DNA from: Orobanche coerulescens
Taxonomy: Eukaryota > Streptophyta > Magnoliopsida > Lamiales > Orobanchaceae
NCBI GenBank assembly: GCA_033398695.1
Contig: CM065814.1
Coordinates: 102,364,501 to 102,428,500 of the forward strand
Length of the DNA: 64,000 nucleotides
Reading direction: 5' to 3'
The notes under the pieces were generated by a model. It ran no database searches. It saw nothing but the letters and a program-made list of their open reading frames with translations, and was not told where the DNA came from. Below are positions 9,713-20,915 of this stretch, piece after piece. The position numbers were made by a program, and so were the translations under genes. How positions within the stretch are numbered: position 1 is the stretch's first letter; each line of letters starts with the position of its first letter.

Positions 9713-11016
9713 TGTTAGATGTATTTTTATGCGCTTAATTATCATTATTTTATACCTATTTTTAGTCTAAATCTGCATAAATGAGCTTTTAATGCATTAT
9801 GTTTATATGTTTTGAAGGAAATTAGAGTCCGAGAGCTTAAACGAAGAAAAATGGGCCGAAACGACAATTTTTGGTCAAGGGCCGCGTCGCACAGGAGCTG
9901 GACCGCGGCACAGGAAAATAACCCAGCGCGACGGCACAAACTGTACCGAGGGCCGCGGCACACTAATGCCGAGCTGCGGCACGTAATGACTTTTGCGCCC
10001 AGGCCTGGCAGCACAACAACTGGGGCCGCGGCACACAAATGCCGAGCCGTGGCCCGAGGCGCGGGAGTCCTCTTTTCTGCTCACGTTTTTGGGCCGTTTT
10101 TGGAGCTGTTTTCGACCTAATTCCTGGACGCGTATTGGAGACGGATGGAGGTTATAAAAGAGGGTTGAAGGTCAGAAAAATAATCATCAAAAACAGAAGG
10201 AGGAAAATACCTAGAAGCAGAGAGCAGAATCCAGAGAACGAAGGAATTCAAGTTCTTCAATTGTGTTTGATATTCTCTCCTATGTTTTATTCAATTCTTT
10301 GTGTATTGTTTTCTAGCATGTCGGGCTAGAACCCTTTTCTAGTATTGTGATGAAACCAATATTTTGACGGATTAACTTTTGATTTTACATTATTAATATA
10401 TTTCCCTTTTCTATTGAGTTTTCCCAATTGTTCTTAATGCTTTCAATTATGTGGCATATGATTGAATTGTTTTGATTACGCATCTCGAATCGGGCGAGGA
10501 GAGTTAGTAGGAAAAATTGGTGAGAAACGTTTTATTTTGTGAGATAGGAATATACTCATAGGAATTACGTGGCCCTTCTGAAGATTTTATGCTGTTTGGC
10601 TATTGTTGAATTAATTCACCTAGGAATAGAGTGATTTATTCACCTTAGAAAATTCTACTGTTCTCGGGATAGGCATTAGAGTATCTTAGAAATCTTCGCC
10701 TTCAATAAATTGGGAAATTACTTAATTTATATAAATCAAGAGTAATTCGGATTAATCGAGGCGGATTCCCAATCCTAGATTATTCTCCTATTTGATCTTC
10801 TTTCTTCGAATTATCGATTTTATTATTTGTTTTTGGTTTATCGCTTTATTAGTTTTCTTTAATAATCCTTCCACCACCAAATTCGATCGTTCAAATAAAA
10901 CTAGAATACGAATAAATTGGTAATTAGTGCGTCAGTCCTCGATGGAACGATATCTTTCTTATCACTTTATTACTTGCTACGACAACGTGCACTTGCGTTC
11001 ACTAAAATACGTAACA
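9713..11016 (+). mobile_element. Tat/Athila-like solo LTR in Copia-J
   Basis: A 1304-bp sequence starting TGTTAGATGT and ending ACGTAACA, with 5-bp terminal inverted repeats TGTTA/TAACA. It is flanked by the direct repeat CTCAG (9708-9712 and 11017-11021), so it is an intact insertion product. It splits the copia RT just before the LSEQFDM segment. It has TATAAAAG at 10153, a GC-rich stretch with repeated GGCCGCGGCAC motifs near 9880-10050, and a CTCGATGGAACGAT motif near its end that resembles Tat or Athila LTRs. There is no internal region, so a solo LTR formed by LTR-LTR recombination is the simplest reading. Lineage is inferred. Confidence 0.85.
10153..10160 (+). promoter_or_regulatory. 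TATA box of the Tat-like solo LTR
   Basis: TATAAAAG within GGTTATAAAAGAGG, about 440 bp into the LTR. Two similar Tat-F LTR copies have TATAAAAG at 51494 and 52833. Confidence 0.5.
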
Positions 11017-11346
11017 CTCAGATTTCCATACCCGTACGTCCGACAATTCCTTCACGTTATTTCCAATAAGAAGGATATCGTCTACATACAGTACAAGAAA
11101 CACCAACACGTTTCCATCGCATTTCTTATACACACAACTTTCACTCGGACATTGGACGAATCTATATGACTGGACAACTTTGTCAAAATGAGTGTTCCAA
11201 GATCTAGATGCTTGCTTAAGTCCATAAATGGATATCTTAGGCTTGCACACCAAGTGCTCTTCTCCTTCAGCAATGAATCCCTCTGGTTGGCGCATATAGA
11301 TTTCCTTGTCTAGACTTCCATTCAAGAATGCAGTCTTGACATCCAT
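11017..11346 (-). pseudogene. Copia-J reverse transcriptase, palm part
   Basis: Minus-strand frame with [25 protein letters not shown] and the catalytic LYVDDILLIGN motif, typical of Ty1/copia RT. It stops where the solo LTR entered (TSD CTCAG). On the N-terminal side the RT is damaged: the frame after VETFK jumps almost directly to MDVKTAF, so about 45 codons of the RT fingers, present in Copia-E, are deleted near 11345-11360. Confidence 0.9.
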
Positions 11347-12808
11347 TTCCTCGGTTTGAAGGTTTCAACCTTCCCGTCACCTCCTTTCTTTAGCTTGTAG
11401 ACCCATTTACTCCCAATGACTTGTACACCATCAGGTAGCTCTACTAGCTCCCACACTTGATTGGAATCCATAGATCCCATTTCTGATTCCATTGCTACTT
11501 GCCAGGAGTCAGCATCTTTATCTTGGATTGCCTCCTTGTAGGTCCAGGGATCTGATTCATCTTCGCCTGGGATTGAGTCCGAAGACTTTCCTACGCATAT
11601 GAATCGTTCCGGCTGACGATCAACCCTCCCACTACGACAAGGCAAATACTGAGTTGATGTAAAAGTTTCAGAATCGATACATGGTGCAGTGTTAGTTGGC
11701 GCTTGTACGATTGGTATAGACGGAGTCTCGCCCCTCAGCTCTTCCAGAATTATCTCGCTCATGGTTTTGTGACTAATTATATAATCCTCCTCTAGGAATC
11801 GGGCATTGGTGCTAACAATGACCTTCTGATCCTGGGGACTATAGAACAAGCCACCCTTCGTTCCCTTGGGATATCCTACAAACACTCGCACTTCTGTACG
11901 ATATACCAACTTATCAACTTCCTTATTCAGCACATGTGCTGGAGTACCCCAAATCCGAACATGTCCTAGACTGGTCTTACACCCACTCCACAGTTCCATG
12001 GGTGTTTTTGGAACCGATTTCGAAGGCACCAGGTTTAGAATGTACGCCGCTGTTTCTAAGGGGTATCCCCAAAACGAAATAGGTAACTCTGAATAACTCA
12101 TCATTGATCTAACCATTTCTAAAAGAGTCTTATTCCTTCTTTTAGCCACACCATTTTGTTATGGAGTTCCCGGTGCGGTGAGCTTGGACGAAATCCCCTC
12201 ATTCGCCAAGAAATCCAAAAACTCTCCACTAAGGTATTCGCCACCATGATCAGATCGTAGTGACTTGATACTCTTCCCATGACGCTTCTCCATTTCTGCC
12301 TTGAAGTCTCTAAACTTGTCAAAGGCTTCAGACTTAGGTCGCATCAAATAGATGTATCCATATCTCGAATAATCATCTATAAACGTGATGAAGTATTCGA
12401 AACCACCACTAGCCTGAATATTCATTGGACCACATGCATCCGTATGAACCAATTTTAATACATTCTGAGCACGGTTTCCCTTGGTTTTAGAACCCTTTTG
12501 GTCATCTTACCTTCAAGACCGGATTTACAAATTGGAAATCACTCAATGTGGAGATCATCCAATGGGCCATCATCTACCAATCTTTGAATTCTACCAAGGA
12601 TTACATGCCCTAACCATAAATGCCACAGATATGTTTGGTTTACGCTTGAAGGTTCTTTTATCTCTTTAGGTTTAGACAAAGAGTTAAGTGATTTATGCAT
12701 AGGAGTTTGTGCAGTATTAACGATATATAGTCCATCATTAAAAATACCTTTGCAAATATATTCACCGTTTCTTTTCAAAGAAAACATGATCAGTTGAGCC
12801 TGAATCAA
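11347..12808 (-). pseudogene. Copia-J integrase and RT N-terminus, broken
   Basis: From the right: the GAG-pre-integrase segment (YLWHLWLGHV, 12539-12808), a frame break, then the integrase core (HTDACGPM, FIDDYSRYGYIYL, LRSDHGGEYL; 12159-12452). A stop codon follows APGTP. The frame then reads [15 protein letters not shown], where the catalytic Glu of the usual NGVxERxNR motif is Lys. The remainder (to about 11347) holds [15 protein letters not shown], the linker and the RT start ([13 protein letters not shown]). The Glu to Lys change would abolish strand transfer in a DDE integrase. Confidence 0.88.
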
Positions 12809-13678
12809 CTATCCTCGAAGTGGAAGAACAAGCTGCCAAACATGTTTTGACCACTAGTGCACGAGACATACCTTTCTTAAGAGCAGGGCAGTCCGCTTTA
12901 AAATGTCCTCTATGACCGCACTTATAGCACTTTCCCTTTGGCATTTTGTTCGCCTCGGGGTGAGGAGCCTTGTTTTTCACCTTGAGGGTTGCCACTTACT
13001 TTTGGCCAACCTGCTTTTTCTTCTTTCCCCATTTGGGTTTGGAAAAAGTAGCACCGGTTGCCGCAAGAATCTGATGATAACCTTCTTTGAAGAGACCTTC
13101 AGCAGATTGAAGCTCTGTCAGAAGTTCTGCCAAACTATATGTCCTACGGTTCATATTGTAGTTAAGGCAGAACTGCTCAAAGCTTCTTGGTAAACTGCCC
13201 AAGATAATATCGGCCTGCGTTTCCGCATCGATAGTAGCCCCCAGTATGCTCGTTCATTCAAATGAGACATTATTTTCAGAACATGATCCCTTATTGGGGT
13301 CCCTTCAGACATTTGGGTTGTCATCAACACCCTCATTGCATTTTATATAACCGAGCGGTTCTGATGACCAAACATCTTGGTGAGAATTTTCATCATTTCC
13401 GCGGCCGAGCCCATCGTCTGATGCTGATGCTGCAATACATTTGTCAGTGAAGCCGAAATGTAACAGCGAGCCATCTCACCAGACTTTTTCCATTTTCGGA
13501 ATTCTGCCAACTCTTCAGAAGTGGCATCCGGTTCTAGTTCTAGAGGGCTCTCCTCAATTAAGACAAATTTATGCCCCTCAGCAGTCAGGACAATGTCAAG
13601 AATTCTTTTCCAATCGGCAAAGTTAGTGCCATCAAGTTTATTTTCTTTGAGAATAACAGCTAGTGGATTGAAAGACAT
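12762..13678 (-). pseudogene. Copia-J gag and protease start, broken
   Basis: Gag starts at 13678 (MSFNPLAVILKENKLDGTNF), a usual copia gag head. Frameshifts near 13340 and 13200 move it through three frames. The zinc knuckle CYKCGHRGHFKADC is at about 12905-12945, after a stop just upstream. The protease motif IVDSGSTDHV follows near 12790-12830. Gag length to the knuckle is about 250 residues, normal for the group. Confidence 0.88.
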
Positions 13679-15040
13679 CTGAGATAAAAATTAAAACATC
13701 CATCACATAATGCATAGCAAAATATATCGAAAAACCTCAAAACACAATATATATGCTAGCAACCAACACCTCGAAAAATCCGCATATGCAAGCCACAATC
13801 GTGTGGACGTTTACACACACATTTTTCAAGTAGAGTTTTACATCTTTAATTTTACTATCTAGTCAACTTACGTTATGACAAGTAAAATTAATAGTTGGTT
13901 CCTCTTGGTCATGTATTAATTAACATAGATTCCGATGGGGAGCTTATTAATTAATGAACCTAAGTGAACACCATAATTTAACATCCTTAAATATTATCTT
14001 TTAAATAATAGTCCTACAGATGGAGAGATCCTATCATAAAAACTAATATTTACCTTATGTTATCATTTTGAAATTTAAAACTAGTGAACCTATAATTAGC
14101 ACATCCGATATGGAGGAAGACCCTAATGTCAACGCGCATGATAATTACTTCACAATTTAAATTAATTATGGAGGCCAATTTGATTTTTTTTTTAAAAATA
14201 AATCAATTTAATCACTTAGTTATTTTAGCCTTAAGATTTTTAATGTTCTCGTCCTAACATGCAGAAAACATATCACGCATACATTCATACAAGCCATACA
14301 TCAAAACAATAAAAACCAAAAATAAAGCATGGATAATTAAATTATCCAATTATCATGGTCTTCTTCCTTGAGTTGAATCCTAGAAAATCTTCGACTCGAT
14401 CTCTCCCACTGAATCAAACATCTCGTCGCTCCTCCCCGGCCGGGCCGTGGATTTACAAAATTAAAATTTCATTTTTATGCAAAATTAATTACATAAAAAA
14501 AATTTAATTTTAAATCCCGACTCTCCAATGGGCCTTAAGCAACGGCGAAGCGGACCGGACCAAAAACTAGACGACCGGCCGCATCAGTCGCCGCTCATGG
14601 CTCTCGCCAATTGCTCGGCGGCGGCCGTGTCTTGCTTTCAGCGGCCCTTTGCTATTCTTGTCGGCGCTTGGCCAATGATCCGGCGATCCCGGTTACTCTA
14701 TTTCTTCGTGGTCCCGTCTTTTCCGAATTCGATTACAATTTTATACAAAATAAAATACTTCGACATTACAGTAAGATTACACGAAAAATAAAACACCTAG
14801 AACTACCCGCAGATTTTCTCACGGAAAAAACCATTACATGCCTCAAAACCGGGCCAAACCAACAATTGCATAAATAATAAAAATAAATAAATAAACCATT
14901 CACATAAACCATGATAATTGGATCATATCACCTGCAAGAACACATCTAGCAAAATATTCCAACATCAAAATAAATGAATATTTAAATTGCTATCAATTAA
15001 TCACTAAAATTAATTAAAATAGCAAAAAGCCTAAAAATTC
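13679..15040 (-). other. Copia-J leader between PBS and gag
   Basis: About 1.36 kb without a convincing ORF. It is AT-rich with a GC-rich island near 14430-14720 (repeated CGGCGG and GGCCG). The island lies at the position where the Copia-E leader has its tRNA-like minihelix. No splice or structural signal can be assigned with certainty. Confidence 0.6.
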
Positions 15041-15053
15041 GGCTCCGATACCA
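15041..15053 (-). other. Primer binding site of Copia-J left copy
   Basis: TGGTATCGGAGCC on the minus strand, 2 bp after the LTR end TTCCAACA. It fixes this LTR as a 5' LTR for the copy to its left. Confidence 0.85.
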
Positions 15054-15055
15054 AT

Positions 15056-16492
15056 TGTTGGAAGTGAAAACGCAGTGGAAGCGAAGTTTGGGAAATTTGG
15101 TAATCACGTTTTACGCATCCACGAGCATAAGATATATTTAGGCATGCTAATTAATTAATTACTAAGACTAATAAGCAATTTAAATATTATTTATTATTTA
15201 TTAAATAAATATGTCGGTTATATAAATATCCTAATCTAGATCTAAAAGATCATAGGATATTACCTTTGAAGCGAATTGGTTGCTTTCGTCTTGATCACCT
15301 TGTATTTCTACCTTTAGACCTTCTAGAGTATGATCTGCCTTAACCCGGACATTATGTGGGCAACGAGCTACCGGATCTTTCTTGGACAACTATGGGATCG
15401 GCCGAAATTTTATCCCTCACAATTCTCGATTTTCTTTTCTTCATGTAAGTCCGATATGTAGCAAGAATTAAAGTGTTCTCTCAATTGTGGCATCAAAGAC
15501 ACAAGTCAAGATCCACAATTAAACACTTAGAAGAAAAAATAGAAATTTCTTGTGTATGAATAATGCAAAATCGGCCAACACCCATAAGTCATATATATAG
15601 GCTCTTGGACTACTACTAGTGATCTTAAGGAGGATTATGGAAGGACTCCCAATAAATTAATCTTACCTTATTAGGACTCTTCCTAATATAATGAATATAT
15701 TAATATCAACTTAGTCCACTAAAAGGTTGATATTGCACTTCCTACCAAAATCCCAAATTACGAAATTGGGCTCCTTATTAAATATATTATTTCCCGTGTT
15801 TAAGATATCGAATATCCATTAATTAATTATAAGCTACTGACAGCTTTAATTAATTAATATCTTATCCAAGAGTAGTACCACTCGAACCTTATCGAGCTCC
15901 TCAAGGGGACATCATCAACCCGCATGAGTCGGGACACGATTTCTAGTAATAATAATAACTGTCGTATAAATAATATTATTGCACAAGATACGAGGCTTAT
16001 TGAGTCGATCATTTTGACTCTCACCCATGGTAAATCAAAGCAATAAGTATTATAAATACACAATTAAATATTATATACTTAGAATTAAGAAATAATAATT
16101 ATCCGAGATTTACGTTCTTCTTATAGTCAGAACAGAAGACACTATCTCACCTCGATCCAGTTCAACGTATACATATACGCTAATGCATGCTAATAGTCAA
16201 GACCAACTAATCTCAAGCATACACTATAACCTTTTATATAATTTGTCTAATAATTATATAGGTTGTGAACTATTATATTATTTTATAAGGCATCGATAAT
16301 GTGATCTTCCGTGTGACACCAACACACCACATTATCTACAATATAAAATAATTAGACATTTTATTTGCATAACCATAACGTGAATAAATATGCAAAACAT
16401 GTGATTAAATGTAATTAATATTCTCATAGGTAGTAACAGCGAAATTAGGTAATACAAGCATAAAGTATGCTTTGCAGTATACAATCCTAACA
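15056..16492 (-). repeat. Copia-J LTR shared by two copies (1437 bp)
   Basis: Minus-strand sequence from TGTTAGGATTG (16492) to CTTCCAACA (15056). It has a PBS on its left and a polypurine tract with RNase H sequence on its right, so it serves as 5' LTR of the left copy and 3' LTR of the right copy. It matches the solo LTR at 18010-19495, but lacks about 49 bp present there at roughly 18840-18890. Confidence 0.9.
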
Positions 16493-17419
16493 ATCTCCCA
16501 CTTATACTCAAAGCATGCTTTTAAGTATACTACTCTATTACATAGTCTCTCATTTCTTCCACTTATACTCAAAGCAATGCTGCCATACACCATAATCCCA
16601 TTCCTTCCACATGCCTTTCAAAAACTTTTGAGGGTAGGCCTTTCGTGAAAGTGTCAGCAAGATTATCTTCCGATGCAACCCTGGATAAACTACGTCTCTT
16701 TCCTTTACGAAGTGTCGTATGATGTGGTACTTGCGGCTGATATGTTTACTTGCCTTGTGGGCTCGTGGTTCCCTCGAATTTGCGACTGTACCAGTATTAT
16801 CACAATAAAGTGTAATACCCTCTGGCAAATCGGTAATCACATCTAAGTCCTGCAGGAAGTACTTGAGCCACACTGCCTCCTTGGCTGCCTCAGAGGCTGC
16901 CACCTACTCGGCTTCCATGGTAGAGTCCGAGATGCATTTCTGCTTCACACTCCTCCAACTAATGGCTCCACCTCCCAGGCTAAACACATAACCCGAAGTA
17001 GACTTAGACTTTTCTTTGTCCGATGAAAAATCTGAGTCAGTGTAACCCACCGGACACAGGTCGCCTGATTGATATACAAGCATGTACTCCCTAGTCCTTC
17101 TCAGGTACTTGAGTATGTGCTTGACAGCAATCCAGTATCCTGGTCCTGGGTTTGACTGATATCTAGCATCCATGCCTACGGCATGACAGATATCTGGTCT
17201 AGTGCAAAGCATAGCATACATGAGACTTCCCACAGCAGATGCATAAGGGACCATCTTCATGTCATCTATCTCCTTTTGTGTCTTGGGACACATATCCTTA
17301 GATAGTTGAATTCCATGTCTGTAAGGTAGAAAACCTTTCTTGGAATTCTCCATGCTAAACCGCTTTAGCACTGTATCGATATAGGATGCCTGGGATAAGC
17401 ACAACATCCTTTTCTTCCG
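16493..17419 (-). pseudogene. Copia-J, right copy: RT end, RNase H and PPT
   Basis: Minus-strand frames 16904-17407 and 16550-16903 give the RT connection (SQASYIDTVLKRFSM, PYASAVGSLMYAM) and RNase H (VGYTDSDF, GGAISWRS, then AASEAAKEAVWLK, LYCDNTGTVA, KHISRKYHIIRHFV). A stop separates the TMEAE and AASEA segments. The polypurine tract AAGTGGGAGATT lies at 16493-16503 against the LTR. The right border at 17419 is an abrupt switch to the Gypsy-B LTR, so the rest of this copy is gone. Confidence 0.88.
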
Positions 17420-17498
17420 TGAGGATTTTCACATAACGTACTTTAATGTTATAGCGTACGTAATACCTTCTGGCTAACGTACGTAAAGATCAGGATCC

Positions 17499-17506
17499 TA
17501 TAAATA
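17499..17506 (+). promoter_or_regulatory. TATA box of Gypsy-B 5' LTR
   Basis: TATAAATA, 12 bp after the last palindrome (17475-17486) and followed by ACCTCATTTCATTTC. The 3' LTR copy is at 35558-35565 with identical spacing. Confidence 0.65.
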
Positions 17507-18009
17507 GGACACCACCTCATTTCATTTCTCAGTTTACACTTCGTCCTATACCTGATTTCCGAGACTTAGAGAGTTACCCTCTCGACCTTAACCCTTTATA
17601 TCAGCCTCTAAACATAATCATTGAAGGCAAGGAGCTTTGGGGATTGGTGTTCAAACGTTCGATGTTGAGTTCATCAAGTGTTTTCATCATTTTCTTCCGT
17701 ATAAGATATGTGACGATTCACCAATCTGGAGTTCATGTTTTAGTTGTCGAATATGAACATGCTACTGAAGTTGTTGAGTTTGTTACTGACATTATCAAGT
17801 TTATTATGAATAATATGATCGAACAACGCGTATAGGGGAACTAGATAGATTGAACTTGGGATTTATTCCTTGTAGAAGAATATGATGATCATGTTGAACC
17901 TAGTAACGAGTTTTATGGGATGATTATGGTGTTCTTCAAGATAATTCCGAAATCATGTTGTGTTGGATTGATGATGGGTATGGTTGGGATCCTTGTAGGA
18001 TGAACTATC

Positions 18010-19495
18010 TGTTGGAAGTAAAAACGCAGCGGAAGCGAAGTTTGGGAAATTTGGTCATCGCATTTTACGCATCCACGAGCATAAGATCTATTTAGGCATG
18101 CTAATTAATTAATTACTAAGACTAATAAGCAATTTAAATATTATTTATTATTTATTAAATAAATATTCCGGTTATATAAATATCCTAATCTAGATCTAAA
18201 AGATCATAGGATATTACCTTTGAAGCGAATTGGTTGCTTTCGTCTTGATCACCTTGTATTCTACCTTTAGACCTTCTAGAGTATGATCCACCTTAACCCG
18301 GACGTTGTGTGGGCAACGAGCTACCGGATCTTTATTGGACAACTATGGGATCGGCCAAAATTTTATCCCTCACAATTTTCGATTTTCTTTTCTTCAAGTA
18401 ATTCCGATATGTAGCAAGAATTAAAGTGTTCTCTCAATTGTGGAATCAAATAAACAAGTCAAGATCCAAAATTAAACACATAGAAGAAGAAATCGAAATT
18501 TCTTGTGTATGAATAATACAAAATTGGCCAACACCCATAAGTCCTATATATAGGCTCTTGGACTACTACTAGGGATCTTAAGGAGGATTATGGAAGGACT
18601 CCAAATAAATTCATCTTACCTTATTAGGACTCTTCTTAATATAATGAATCTATTAATATAAACTTAGTCCACTAAAGGTTGATATTGTACTTCCTACCAA
18701 AATCCCAAATTACGAAATTGAGCTCCTTATTAAATATATTATTTCCCGTGCTTTAGATATTGAATGTCAATTAATTAATTATAAGCTACTGACAGCTTTA
18801 ATTAATTAATATCTTATCCAAGAGTAGTACCAATCGAACCTTATTATTATATCGGAATTAAATCCACCTACAGGGTTTAATATAATAATCATTATCGAGC
18901 TCCTCAAGGGGACATCATCAACCCGCACGAGTCGGGACACGATTTCTAGTAATAATAATAACTGTCGTATAAATAATATTATTGCCCAAGATATGAGGCT
19001 TATTGAGTCGATCATTTTGACTCTCACCCATGGTAAATCAAAGCAATAAGTATTATAAATACACAATTAAATATTATATACTTAGAATTAATAAATAATA
19101 ATTATCCGAGATTTACGTTCTTCTTACAGTCAGTACAGAAGACACTATCTCACCTCGATCCATTTCAACGTATACATATACGCTAATGCATGCTAATAGT
19201 CAAGACCAACTAATCTCAAGCATACACTACAACCTTTTATATAATTTGTCTAATAATTATATAGGTTGTGAACTATTATATTATTTTGTAAGGCACCGAT
19301 AATGTGATCTTCCTTGTGACACCAACACACCACATTATCCACAATATAAAATAATTAAACATTTCATTTACATAACCATAACGTGAATAAATATGCAAAA
19401 CATGTGATTAAATGTAATTAATATTCTCATAGGTAGTAACAGGGAAATTAGGTAATACAAGCATAAAGTATGCTTTGCAGTATACAATCCTGACA
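18010..19495 (-). mobile_element. Copia-J family solo LTR inside Gypsy-B 5' LTR
   Basis: A 1486-bp LTR, minus orientation, from CTTCCAACA (18010 end) to TGTCAGGATTG (19495 end), flanked by the 5-bp direct repeat CTATC (18005-18009 and 19496-19500). The Gypsy-B 3' LTR shows the uninterrupted site near 36058. It carries about 49 bp missing from the LTR at 15056-16492. No internal region or PBS follows it, so it is a solo LTR. Confidence 0.93.
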
Positions 19496-20680
19496 CTATC
19501 ATGAGGTATAATTGAAGAATTTAATCAAAAGATGTGTTTAGACTTGATTAAAACATTATGAGATTATTGTTCGGATAAGAATTGTAGTAATGATTCGATG
19601 GGTATGGCTTGGGGCAGATTAGTGTGTTTATCATAATCGGATAGATTATGTCTTTTCATGTTCGTATAATGTTCAGAAGCGATTATCCGGAACCGTTAGT
19701 CATATTGGTATTATTGTATAATTAAGGTTCGGATATTGTGAATTGATCGAGTGAGAGTTCTTCGACCGGGTTGAAGGTTATTGGAAGTATAGATCATTGT
19801 CGTCAATTTTGAGGCAAGTATCTTAATTTGATTTTGGTTTAGTGTTGATGATTTTGATCATGCATATTGTCATTCAGGTTGTTGAACATGAGGTCGTCCA
19901 AGTTGATTTGTCATAATGTCGTTCATGTTATTGATTCATATGTTGTTCATGTTGATGAACATATTGATTTGCATATGTGTATGTATAGTTGTATTGTATA
20001 TGTTGCATTGATCCGATGGGATCATGTGATCTATGGTGAGGGTGCTAGATCATTTATCCATCTCATGTTGGTCCGACGGGATCATCTTGGGATCCATGCT
20101 GAGGGCGCTACATCATTGGACGGGTTTTCCACCTCGTGTTGGTCCGACGGGATCATCTTGGGATCTATGCTGAGGGCGCTGGATCATTGGATTACCCTGT
20201 GTTGTGCTAATGGAATCATGTGGATTCGCATCGTTGGATTCCGGTAGAGGAAGTCCGTGTTTTGTGTTTGCTATGGATTGTTGTTGCATATATGATTTTG
20301 TATAATTATGGTGCTTATAGTAGCATCGTTTTGCTAACCCCTTTGCGGGTGGACATTTGTTTAATATTCATGTAGCCGAGGAGCGGGGAAGCAACCACAG
20401 TGTTGGCATGATGATGAAGGGACACAGTGATGTTATCTGTGTGAATTGTTTTGGTATTCTGGTTTTGTGTTAAGTACTCGAGTACGTGTGTTCTTTATGG
20501 TGATTTGAGAATTTTATATTGAATGGGTTGCTTTGGATGATTAAACCGGTTACTAAATTACACAACTATTGGTGGTATTATTCGTATTGATCATTATTTC
20601 TTTTAATTTAGCCTTGTAAATTCTTATAAAGGGTTTATGGCGCTGTAATTATTCCGAATATCTCGGGGTGTTACAGAAAA

Positions 20681-20692
20681 TGGTATCAGAGC
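20681..20692 (+). other. Primer binding site of Gypsy-B
   Basis: TGGTATCAGAGC, a perfect methionine-tRNA-type PBS, 5 bp after the 5' LTR. Confidence 0.9.
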
Positions 20693-20915
20693 TAAGATTT
20701 ATGGATATCTTGACAGTTGGGTTTAGTTGAGTCTGTTTATGTCGTTTGATTTGTCGGCCGCTCATGACATTACTGTATAGCCAGCGTCATCATGTGAACC
20801 GTGGTTTTAAGTTTCCTAATCTCATATAGTATCATTTTAATTTTTGCGCATTTTGTGGATGTTGACAAAATTTTAGGAGATTTTGCTCTGGGTATTGAGT
20901 ATTTATGTTTACATT

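Larger units (their letters stand above)
9543..16492 (-). mobile_element. Copia-J, left copy: 5' LTR to RT, 3' end missing
   Basis: Ty1/copia element on the minus strand: 5' LTR 15056-16492, PBS, long leader, gag, protease, integrase and reverse transcriptase. It stops at 9543 within RT, where the 3' LTR of Gypsy-A begins. It is interrupted by a Tat-like solo LTR (9713-11016). RNase H and the 3' LTR are absent from this copy. A second copy's 3' end (16493-17419) abuts the same LTR from the right. Confidence 0.88.
17420..20675 (+). repeat. Gypsy-B 5' LTR, 5'-truncated and split
   Basis: Matches the 3' LTR from about 35479 onward and ends GGGGTGTTACA. A copia solo LTR occupies 18010-19495. It keeps three palindromes (17434, 17452, 17475, spacing 18 and 23), TATAAATA at 17499, GGTCCGACGGGA tandem units around 20005-20230 and the hairpin row near 20320-20375. 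Only small unconvincing ORFs are present. Confidence 0.9.

Noticed and set aside
9812..10120. ORF in the GC-rich block of the Tat-like solo LTR
   Set aside because: All frames are open because of GC richness; no domain; it spans the U3 upstream of a TATA box.
13679..15040. Independent insertion in the Copia-J leader because of its length
   Set aside because: No target repeats or terminal structures were found, and Copia-E has a leader of similar length, so a long leader seems usual for these copia families.
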